Source of the DNA: Bacteroidales bacterium
GTDB lineage: Bacteria; Bacteroidota; Bacteroidia; Bacteroidales; UBA932
NCBI GenBank assembly: GCA_015060405.1
Contig: SUYN01000007.1
Coordinates: forward strand, 25,447 to 89,446
Reading direction: 5' to 3'
Length of the DNA stretch: 64,000 nt
In this document: piece by piece, positions 8,127 to 15,491 of the stretch
Position numbering within the stretch: the first letter of the stretch is position 1
How the letters are laid out: the number at the start of each line of letters is the position of its first letter
The notes under the pieces: generated by a model
The model's database searches: none
What the model was told of the DNA's origin: nothing
What the model saw: only the letters and a program-made list of their open reading frames with translations
Made by a program: the position numbers and the translations under genes

Positions 8127-9374
8127 ATGACAATGCAAGAGAAAAACATAAGCGAAAACAATTTCGAACAGTGTATAAAATGTACGGTCTGCACCGTCTA
8201 CTGCCCTGTGGTTCCGGTAAATCCGCTCTACCCTGGTCCGAAACAGGCCGGTCCTGATGGAGAAAGGCTCAGGCTCAAGAAAGGACTGTTCTTCGATGAC
8301 ACGCTCAAATATTGCCTTAACTGCAAACGCTGCGAGGTGGCCTGTCCGTCAGGAGTACGTATAGGCGACATCATCCAGGCAGCAAGGATCAAATATAGCA
8401 CAGCACCGCCTAAATTGAGGGACATGATGCTTGCAAGCACAGACTTCGTTGGTTCGGTAGCATCAAAGGTTGCTCCGATAACCAACTTCGCCCTCGGTCT
8501 CAAGCCGGCAAAGGCGGTCATGGATGCAGTTCTCAAGATTGACAAGCATGCGAAGCTCCCTAAATATGCCTCAAAGACCTTCGAAAGCTGGTACAGAAAG
8601 AATGTCATGGCCTTCCAGAACTCATTCAGACATCATGTGAGCTTCTTCCACGGCTGTTCGACAAACTACAACTATCCTGAACTTGGAAAAGAACTGGTAA
8701 GCGTTATGAACGCACTCGGCTACGGAGTCCACCTTCTCGACAAGGAGAAATGCTGCGGTGTGGCGCTCATTTCAAACGGAATGATAGACAGGGCGAAGAA
8801 GAATGCTGTCCTCAACATCGAGAACATCCGCAAAAGCGTTACCGAAAGACAGATGCCTGTCATCGGAACATCATCTACATGTATGTTCACACTCAGAGAC
8901 GAGTATCCGCATCTCCTCAGGATGGACAACTCCGACATCAGAGACCATATCGACCTGGCTACAAGATTCATATATCGTCTTATCGACGAAGGCAAGGTAA
9001 AGCTCGTGTTCAAGAAGGACTACAAGGCACGCATAGCCTACCATACACCTTGTCACATGGAAAAGCTCGGCTGGGGCATATTCTCGACAGAGCTCATCCG
9101 AATGATTCCTGGAGTCGAGCTTACGATTCTGGACAGCAACTGTTGCGGTATCGCAGGTACATACGGCTTCAAGAAGGAGAACTACCCTGTTTCACAGGCT
9201 ATAGGAAAGCCGCTCTTCGAACAGATCAACAGGCTCAAGCCGGACTTTGTCGCATGTGACTGCGAGACCTGCAAATGGCAGATAGAGATGTCGACAGAGT
9301 ATCAGGTGAAGAACCCTATAACCATCCTGGCAGAGGCCCTTGACCTGGTCGCTACATCTGAAGCAAACAAGTAA
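8127..9374 (+). CDS. glpC: Anaerobic glycerol-3-phosphate dehydrogenase subunit C
   Basis: Membrane-anchoring iron-sulfur subunit that takes electrons from GlpAB to the quinone pool; 415 aa. Two ferredoxin-type 4Fe-4S motifs are near the N terminus (CIKCTVCTVYCP and CLNCKRCEVACP). Two CCG-domain motifs follow (KCCGVALIS, and HTPCHMEKLG with NCCGIAGTYG). It is the last gene of the operon, with a strong hairpin terminator 11 nt downstream. Confidence 0.93.
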   Translation: MTMQEKNISENNFEQCIKCTVCTVYCPVVPVNPLYPGPKQAGPDGERLRLKKGLFFDDTLKYCLNCKRCEVACPSGVRIGDIIQAARIKYSTAPPKLRDMMLASTDFVGSVASKVAPITNFALGLKPAKAVMDAVLKIDKHAKLPKYASKTFESWYRKNVMAFQNSFRHHVSFFHGCSTNYNYPELGKELVSVMNALGYGVHLLDKEKCCGVALISNGMIDRAKKNAVLNIENIRKSVTERQMPVIGTSSTCMFTLRDEYPHLLRMDNSDIRDHIDLATRFIYRLIDEGKVKLVFKKDYKARIAYHTPCHMEKLGWGIFSTELIRMIPGVELTILDSNCCGIAGTYGFKKENYPVSQAIGKPLFEQINRLKPDFVACDCETCKWQIEMSTEYQVKNPITILAEALDLVATSEANK

Positions 9375-9385
9375 GGAAGCTTCAT

Positions 9386-9428
9386 ATAAAACAGGAGGAT
9401 GGCCACGATGGCCATCCTCCTGTTTTAT
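9386..9428. terminator. Bidirectional terminator between glpC and the DUF6340-like lipoprotein
   Basis: Perfect 20-bp inverted repeat with a 3-nt CGA loop. The arms end in TTTTAT on both strands, so it can stop transcription from both sides. The minus-strand gene's TAA lies inside the right arm. Confidence 0.9.
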
Positions 9429-10360
9429 CTCATTCTCTGGTCTATGCGCTTTCGCATCGCATCCGAGATCGGCAGCTTGTTGTCTTCGTCCGAACGGTCA
9501 AGCCATTCTGAGGCAAGATGGTAATCTCCAAGCATATAGCAGGCAACCGATATGTTGAATTCAGCGCAGGCACGTTTCATCAGGTCGCCCGTATCGAGAA
9601 GGCCAAGCCATATTTCCATGGCACCTTTCCAGTCATATTGCTCCGCCTTGACCAGGGCATCGTACCATTTCTCGGTCTCATAATATACAATCGAATACTG
9701 CTCATGCTTCCACTGCGACTTGAATGAATCGGCAACGAGCACACCAGCGTTCCAACCGTCTGCGTCTATGTTCTTCATCGCGGTCTTCATGAGCTCGCCG
9801 CTGGTTCTCTTTCCGTCCGAATAGATGTCAGGCCTTGCCACGCTTGTACCCCCGAAGGCCTTCACTTCCTCCTTCTGGTCCATTGCATCGAAGCAGAAGA
9901 GTTTCATCGTATATGGCATGGTGGCTCTGCTGACATATGAGGAATCCTGCGAAGACGGTGAGGCAACTCTTGTCGCGCCACCTATGACTATGGTTCCAAG
10001 ACGTACGGTGTCGAAAAGGAATACCACATCCGCGCCTGTGTCCATCAGGATATTGAAGAGCGAATCTCTTGACGCATAATTGCCGTTTTCAGACATGCGC
10101 ATGCGATATATGCCCACACTTCCCTCTCCTGTGCCGTAGTCCTGCTCGAGGGTGTAGGCAAAACCGTCAGCCATGCCTTCCGAGAAGGTGTTTGCCACGG
10201 TGTTATCCGTCTCAAGATATACAACGGATATGTCTTTTCCCGCCAGGTCCACCCCAGACCTTGAAGGATGTCTCATCTCCACATGCACCGCATGTTTCAT
10301 AGGGGCACACGATGCAAGAGTCAGGCATACAGCCGAAATTGCGATTAATGTCTTCTTCAT
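9425..10360 (-). CDS. Lipoprotein, DUF6340-like
   Basis: Predicted lipoprotein of 311 aa: an N-terminal signal with lipobox LASC (Cys at about residue 18). The rest resembles the Bacteroidota DUF6340 group, ending in a TPR-like helical region with the IDADGWNAG segment. The function is unknown. It lies 5 nt downstream of rimO on the same strand. The family name is from memory of the pattern and less sure than the lipoprotein call. Confidence 0.7.
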   Translation of the reverse strand: MKKTLIAISAVCLTLASCAPMKHAVHVEMRHPSRSGVDLAGKDISVVYLETDNTVANTFSEGMADGFAYTLEQDYGTGEGSVGIYRMRMSENGNYASRDSLFNILMDTGADVVFLFDTVRLGTIVIGGATRVASPSSQDSSYVSRATMPYTMKLFCFDAMDQKEEVKAFGGTSVARPDIYSDGKRTSGELMKTAMKNIDADGWNAGVLVADSFKSQWKHEQYSIVYYETEKWYDALVKAEQYDWKGAMEIWLGLLDTGDLMKRACAEFNISVACYMLGDYHLASEWLDRSDEDNKLPISDAMRKRIDQRMR

Positions 10361-10365
10361 CTGAA

Positions 10366-11682
10366 CTATATTTCAACAGGTTCCGCAATAAGATCGTATT
10401 CATCAGCACCAGTGATACGGACCTTGATGAATTCTCCGACAAGAGAATACGGATCCACGTCACCGATGACGGCGGGATCATATTTCACAAGAATCTCGCC
10501 ATCCACCTCCGGACTCTCGAATTCGCTTCTGCAGACAAACACGCCGTCCATAAAGTCATCGACGATCACAACTGTCTCCGATCCGACACGCGACTGATTG
10601 AAGGCGAGAGAGATCTCACTCTGGACTGTCATGAGCTCGTCAAGACGTTCCTGTTTGGTCCTGCAGGTTATGCTGTCCTTGAAGTTTTCTGCTCCATAAG
10701 TCCCCTCCTCCTCTGAATACTTGAACGCGCCCAGCCTTTCGAAACGGGCGTCCTTCACGAAGTCAAGAAGTTCGTTGAAGTCACGTCTGCCCTCTCCCGG
10801 ATGGCCGACTATCATCGTGGTACGGAGCACTACTCCTGGCACCCTGCTTCTCATCTTCTCAATAAGCTCACGGGTCCATGCCCCTGTCACATGCCTGTGC
10901 ATGTTGTCAAGTACCTTATCGGAAATATGCTGAAGCGGGATGTCCATATACCGGCAGACCTTAGGATTGTCAGCCATCTGGTCGAGGACATCTTCAGGAA
11001 ATGATGCAGGATAGGAATAATGTATCCTTATCCATTCTATGCCATCCACCTCAGAGAGCTTCTGGAGAAGTTCGGCCAGAGCCCTGCGCCTGTAAAGATC
11101 GAGTCCGTAATATGTTGTGTCCTGTGCTATGACGATAAGCTCCTTCACTCCCTTGGCTGCCAGCTTTTCTGCTTCAAGCACCAGCTCTTCCATCGGTACC
11201 GACCTGTGCGCTCCTCTGATGAAAGGTATCGCGCAATAGGAGCATCTCCTGTCACATCCTTCGGAAATCTTAAGGTAGGCGTAATGGGACGGAGTCGTAA
11301 GATGTCTTTCTGAGGACTTTGCCGCTGACGGTTCCACCCCAAGCTCACGGATCACGGGATCGAACTCCCTTGCACCGAACCATGCATCAACCTCAGGAAT
11401 CAGTCCTGGGAGCTCTGACGCATAACGCTCTGACAGGCAGCCAAATACAATCACCTTCGAAGCCTCCCCCCTGTTCTTGCGTTCAACAGCCTCAAGGACT
11501 GCCTGGATGGATTCCTCCTTGGCATCCCCGATGAATCCGCAGGTATTGAGAAGAATCACATCAACGGGAATATCCTCTCCCTCCGGAATCAGCTCATAAT
11601 GAGACTCCACTTGGGAAAGGATATGTTCAGTGTCAACCTTGTTCTTGGAACAGCCCAAGGTAATTGCCTGAAGTTTCCTCAT
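10366..11682 (-). CDS. rimO: Ribosomal protein S12 methylthiotransferase RimO
   Basis: Radical-SAM enzyme that methylthiolates a conserved aspartate of ribosomal protein S12. Domains in order: an MTTase N-terminal domain with its cluster cysteines (LGCSKNKVD, LNTCGF, FGCLSERY), a radical-SAM core with the CX3CX2C motif in GCDRRCSYCAIP (about residue 145), and a TRAM domain over the last 65 residues. At 438 aa it has the family's length. It is the penultimate gene of the nusB-to-lipoprotein run. Confidence 0.95.
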   Translation of the reverse strand: MRKLQAITLGCSKNKVDTEHILSQVESHYELIPEGEDIPVDVILLNTCGFIGDAKEESIQAVLEAVERKNRGEASKVIVFGCLSERYASELPGLIPEVDAWFGAREFDPVIRELGVEPSAAKSSERHLTTPSHYAYLKISEGCDRRCSYCAIPFIRGAHRSVPMEELVLEAEKLAAKGVKELIVIAQDTTYYGLDLYRRRALAELLQKLSEVDGIEWIRIHYSYPASFPEDVLDQMADNPKVCRYMDIPLQHISDKVLDNMHRHVTGAWTRELIEKMRSRVPGVVLRTTMIVGHPGEGRRDFNELLDFVKDARFERLGAFKYSEEEGTYGAENFKDSITCRTKQERLDELMTVQSEISLAFNQSRVGSETVVIVDDFMDGVFVCRSEFESPEVDGEILVKYDPAVIGDVDPYSLVGEFIKVRITGADEYDLIAEPVEI

Positions 11683-11688
11683 GTCCGG

Positions 11689-12120
11689 TTACTCCTGCTC
11701 TGTCGCTTCCGTCTCCTCTGCATCGAGGTCAACGAAGTCAAGAGAAGCGTAGTTCTTGAGGGCGTTGTACCATTCTACAACCTTCTTCATATGAGACACG
11801 TAGAAACGGTCACGGTCGTAATCAGGAATGGCCTTCTCGAAGAGTGCCTTGAGAACTGCAGGTTCGGACTTGCCTGACGGAGCATTCTCCTCACCGAGCA
11901 CCTCTTTGAGATTGAGGAAGACCTGCTGGAGCTTCACTTCCTCATCCTCAGTGTAGATCGAGATGTCTGCAAGTGAAGTAATCTTGCTTGTCATTCCTAC
12001 AGAAGTCCTCTTCTTATCGGCAAGAGCCTCTACGATGGCTCCTGTCCTTGCCTGTGAGATATAAAGGTACAAACCGCTCTGACCTGAAATGGCCAGGATT
12101 TTTGAAAGATCTGTTTTCAT
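11689..12120 (-). CDS. DUF5606 family protein
   Basis: Small conserved Bacteroidota protein (143 aa) of unknown function. The N terminus MKTDLSKILAISGQSGLYLY is the family hallmark; the C terminus is acidic. Its start overlaps the coaE stop by 4 nt (ATGA), implying translational coupling. Confidence 0.85.
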   Translation of the reverse strand: MKTDLSKILAISGQSGLYLYISQARTGAIVEALADKKRTSVGMTSKITSLADISIYTEDEEVKLQQVFLNLKEVLGEENAPSGKSEPAVLKALFEKAIPDYDRDRFYVSHMKKVVEWYNALKNYASLDFVDLDAEETEATEQE

Positions 12121-12743
12121 TTCTTAATAAATTGTTTATGTATATTCGACATTAATTCTTCTACCTTGTCTGCAAGCTCCGCAGGAGTCCCGTCGTTGCA
12201 TATTGCAAAATCCACACGAGGATCGGTTTCTCCCTGTGACAATCTGTTCATCAGGGGCTGGCTTGCCATCCTCGAGCGGACAGCCTCAATGTCAGCGCCA
12301 TCCCTTGAAGATGCTCTGGATGCCCTCAGTTCCAAGGGCGCATCCACCAGCACTACAATATCCGGCAGGCCGTCAAACTGCGGCTTTTCAAGAATGGTTG
12401 CAGACTCGAACACAATCACTTCCTCGCCGGCATTCCGTCTCTTGAACTTCTCGAAATCCTCGATCAGCGCAGGAAAGACAAGTGACTCCACTGTCGCAAG
12501 CGCGTCCTTGTCAGAAAAGATCCTCTGAGCAAGAAGGCGGGGCTGGAAGACACCGTTCCCGTCACGCAGGACACAGTCCAAAGCCTCCTCGATGGAAGCC
12601 AGCAGACCGTTGTCCTCTACATACAGGGCCTTGACTCTGGCATCCGCATCGTACTGGGCGGTCCATCCTCTTTCATACATCATCCTGCACACCGACGACT
12701 TGCCGCTACCAATGCCACCGGTGACAACCACCACACTCATCAC
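12117..12743 (-). CDS. coaE: Dephospho-CoA kinase
   Basis: Last step of coenzyme A synthesis: ATP-dependent 3'-phosphorylation of dephospho-CoA. The P-loop GGIGSGKSSV is at residues 8-17, followed by the YDAD segment and VVLVDAPLELRASR of the lid region. The 208-aa length is normal. It overlaps both neighbours by 4 nt in a compact operon. Confidence 0.95.
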   Translation of the reverse strand: MMSVVVVTGGIGSGKSSVCRMMYERGWTAQYDADARVKALYVEDNGLLASIEEALDCVLRDGNGVFQPRLLAQRIFSDKDALATVESLVFPALIEDFEKFKRRNAGEEVIVFESATILEKPQFDGLPDIVVLVDAPLELRASRASSRDGADIEAVRSRMASQPLMNRLSQGETDPRVDFAICNDGTPAELADKVEELMSNIHKQFIKK

Positions 12744-13714
12744 TTGTCCTCCAGGAAACAGTTTACAGCCACCGGATCGGCTTCAAAAGCGATGAAACCA
12801 CGTGGCTGGCCTGCAAGTCTGACAGGACATTTTCCGGAAATCGAATTCTGAAAATCCCTGTAGTCCACATAGAGTTCCAGCCCTTCTTCCGGATCCGCCT
12901 CCAGCGGGAAGGTGCATTTTATCTTCACCTGCGCTGACGAAGGAAAGACCACGAGATTCTTTTCTGCCGGCACATTCACAGCGTTGACCGGCAAGGTCGT
13001 CACGACCTCCACATATCTTCTTACATCCACCTTATAGTGTATGTCATCTATGGAGTATTCCAGTTCAGGCATGTTCTCAAGCTTGACCAGTCCCTGTACG
13101 GATGTAGAGAGGTCGGTGTGCTTGATCGGCTCGGTAAAGACCTTCTCCACGCGCTCAAGCCTGTATGGTTCACCGTACACTATCACAGAATCGGGAGAGA
13201 ACTGAAGTTCGCCTTCAGCCATGTACTGGGGCATGTAGGTGAGGGAATACACCGGCTGGACCGGCACCTTCTTGTGGGATATTTCCGGGAAGGTGAAGAA
13301 TACCGTGTCAGAAACGAAGAATTCCAGTGTGACTCCGTCTCCATAGATCAGATGAGAGTACTCGAACAGATCCTGTGAAAGTATGTAGAACTGGTCCCCG
13401 TCCTTATGCCTCAGCACTTCCGGCTTGAAATCGACATATGTCGGGATGCGTCCAGTCCTGATGTCAGAAAGGATGAAACGGTAACCTGTCGCTCGTCCTC
13501 TGGCTATGATGTCGCTGTGGTTTTCCGATTCGGCCGCTCGTCCGTCTATCTTGCAATGAGCAACCACTGAAGCTGATATGTAATCCGTGTACTTCAGAGA
13601 AAGGTTGTGAATGAGCCAGGTACTGAACGCCAAAAGGAGAGCCAGCAGAAAAACCGCCAGATCTCTCCCCGTGATGTTCAGCAAGCGCAATATCCTATGA
13701 TAAAGCCTTCTCAT
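12740..13714 (-). CDS. YbbR-domain membrane-anchored protein
   Basis: Predicted inner-membrane protein of 324 aa, with one N-terminal membrane segment (LAVFLLALLLAFSTWLI) and periplasmic YbbR-like domains in a row. In Firmicutes YbbR/CdaR proteins modulate a c-di-AMP cyclase; a role here is only inference, though a 7TM-HD protein (c-di-AMP phosphodiesterase type) lies elsewhere in the window. Bacteroidota keep it between yajC and coaE, as seen here. Confidence 0.8.
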   Translation of the reverse strand: MRRLYHRILRLLNITGRDLAVFLLALLLAFSTWLIHNLSLKYTDYISASVVAHCKIDGRAAESENHSDIIARGRATGYRFILSDIRTGRIPTYVDFKPEVLRHKDGDQFYILSQDLFEYSHLIYGDGVTLEFFVSDTVFFTFPEISHKKVPVQPVYSLTYMPQYMAEGELQFSPDSVIVYGEPYRLERVEKVFTEPIKHTDLSTSVQGLVKLENMPELEYSIDDIHYKVDVRRYVEVVTTLPVNAVNVPAEKNLVVFPSSAQVKIKCTFPLEADPEEGLELYVDYRDFQNSISGKCPVRLAGQPRGFIAFEADPVAVNCFLEDK

Positions 13715-13730
13715 TCGTTTCCGGCTGAAG

Positions 13731-14033
13731 CTATACCTGCTCTGTGTAGTCCTTTACGAGAGCCTGCTTGCTTACGCGGATCTTGACATTGTTGTCAACC
13801 TCGATAAGCACTGTTCCTTCCTTCACTTCGCATACCGTGCCGTAGATGCCGCCTACAGTGACCACCTTGTCACCCTTCTTGAGGCTGTCGCGGAAAGCCT
13901 GAAGTTCCTTCTGCTGCTTTCTCTGCGGACGGATCATGAAGAACCACATTACTACGAAGATGAGGATGAGCATGATCCACATTGAAAGTCCGCCACCCTG
14001 TGCAGCAGGTGCTGCCTGTAAAACTGTAAACAT
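13731..14033 (-). CDS. yajC: Preprotein translocase subunit YajC
   Basis: Accessory subunit of the Sec translocon, 100 aa. One membrane segment (MWIMLILIFVVMWFFMI), then the conserved RPQRKQQKELQAFRDSLKKGDKVVTVGG family segment and a short basic/acidic tail. Confidence 0.95.
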   Translation of the reverse strand: MFTVLQAAPAAQGGGLSMWIMLILIFVVMWFFMIRPQRKQQKELQAFRDSLKKGDKVVTVGGIYGTVCEVKEGTVLIEVDNNVKIRVSKQALVKDYTEQV

Positions 14034-14064
14034 AATTATCTGATTTTAAAAGTTATTATTGCCA

Positions 14065-15024
14065 TTAAAGAAGTCCTTTGCCTTCCTTCCTGATTGCCCC
14101 TTCGTTCACGAGGGACTGGGCAAGCCTGTCAAGAAGTCCGTTCACGAACGAACGGCTCTTCGGAGTGCCGTAGAACTTCGAGATCTCCACATACTCGTTG
14201 ATGGACACCTTCAGCGGAATCGTCGGGAAGGTCACTGCCTCGGCAAGACCCATTACGATGAGAACGACGTCGGTAGAGAAGAGACGTTCCTTCTCCCATC
14301 CGGTCACAGACTCTGCAACCATGGCCGAGTACTTCTCGTATCCTGCAAAGGATGCCTGCAGGAGTTTCCTTACAAAGAACTTGTCGCTTTCCACCCCTTC
14401 GCCCTTGAGCATCTCGCTCTGGTAGAGAGGCAGGAGGCTCCAGGATTCACCGGATGCAAAGCTCCTGAAGGTCTTGCAGCACCATGTCAATGAATATGCC
14501 AGGTCGTCATTCCAATAGAGGGACTTTTCCTCAAGAAGTGTCTCCAGCTCCTCGCTGTCCACGAACTCCTCTTCAAAGATCCTTGTAAAGAGCCTGCAGT
14601 CCTCGGCAAGCGACCTCTCCGGACTTGCCATATACTCGGCATAATAGTCCTTTGATGCTACGGACGTCATGATCTTCTTGAGAAGAAGGTCATACTGCGA
14701 CCAGTCGAATTTCTTCTTCTTGAATACCTTCTGGAACTCCTCGTCATTATCCAGAAGTCTTGCAAGAGCATTCTCTGCAAACTTCATGTTCGGGTTGCGC
14801 TCCTCCTCGGTCGGATTGAACTTGGATTTCAGGGATTCTATCCTTTCCTGCGCTATTTTTGTCAACGGCGACACGATTCCTAGCATGTAAATATAGAGGT
14901 CTCTTGTCGCCTCACAAGACACTTCAAGCTGACTTTCGGCCTGCGAAAGAGTCACATTGCCGGATAAGATGCTGCTATACAGCACTTTGAAGGCCTTGAT
15001 TCTGAGAATTCGTCTGTTAAGCAT
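14065..15024 (-). CDS. nusB: Transcription antitermination factor NusB (long form)
   Basis: RNA-binding antitermination factor for rRNA operons. The NusB fold is at the C terminus (ERLFSTDVVLIVMGLAEAV, ISINEYVEISKFYGTPKSRSFVNGLLD). At 319 aa it is about twice the proteobacterial length, with an N-terminal extension, as usual in Bacteroidota. A TATCTTTG -7 box on the minus strand (15046-15053) marks its promoter. It heads the operon nusB-yajC-ybbR-coaE-DUF5606-rimO. Confidence 0.92.
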   Translation of the reverse strand: MLNRRILRIKAFKVLYSSILSGNVTLSQAESQLEVSCEATRDLYIYMLGIVSPLTKIAQERIESLKSKFNPTEEERNPNMKFAENALARLLDNDEEFQKVFKKKKFDWSQYDLLLKKIMTSVASKDYYAEYMASPERSLAEDCRLFTRIFEEEFVDSEELETLLEEKSLYWNDDLAYSLTWCCKTFRSFASGESWSLLPLYQSEMLKGEGVESDKFFVRKLLQASFAGYEKYSAMVAESVTGWEKERLFSTDVVLIVMGLAEAVTFPTIPLKVSINEYVEISKFYGTPKSRSFVNGLLDRLAQSLVNEGAIRKEGKGLL

Positions 15025-15111
15025 AATTTATATCAAAAATTTATGCAAAGATACACGCATTTTCAGAAAAATCCCTAACTTTGTAAAGATTTACTTAAAA
15101 AAAGATATGCT

Positions 15112-15444
15112 ATGTATAGTGAGGATTACGATGGAGCAAATGCTCAGGAGCGTTCAGGTGAGGACATCTATTCAAAACCTGTAAGAGCTGGAAAGCGTAC
15201 ATACTTCTTTGACGTCAAGGCCACGAAAGGCAACGACTACTACCTGACGATCACTGAAAGCAAGCGCAAGGTAGACAACAACGGCCACTACGCCTATGAC
15301 AAACACAAGATCTTTCTCTACAAGGAGGACTTTGAGAAATTCGCGGAAGGCCTCGAGGAAGTGATCAAGTACATCAAGACCAATTGTCTGAAAGGCAACG
15401 AGTCGAAAGACAACTTTACAGACGTGAACTTTGAAGAATTATAA
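15112..15444 (+). CDS. DUF3276 (PUR-domain) protein
   Basis: Small conserved Bacteroidota protein (110 aa) of the PUR-alpha-like fold, thought to bind single-stranded nucleic acid. The core is KRTYFFDVKATKGNDYYLTITESK followed by the KIFLYKEDFEKF segment. It is transcribed from a TAACTTTG box at 15076-15083, divergent from nusB, and has its own terminator. Confidence 0.9.
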   Translation: MYSEDYDGANAQERSGEDIYSKPVRAGKRTYFFDVKATKGNDYYLTITESKRKVDNNGHYAYDKHKIFLYKEDFEKFAEGLEEVIKYIKTNCLKGNESKDNFTDVNFEEL

Positions 15445-15455
15445 TCAACCGCATC

Positions 15456-15483
15456 AGGACAACCGCTCAGGTTGTCCTTTATT
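15456..15483 (+). terminator. Terminator of the DUF3276 gene
   Basis: AGGACAACC - GCTCA - GGTTGTCCT (9-bp stem) followed by TTATT. It has the same loop and flanking ACC/GGT as the rnpB terminator. Confidence 0.8.
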
Positions 15484-15491
15484 GTAATATC

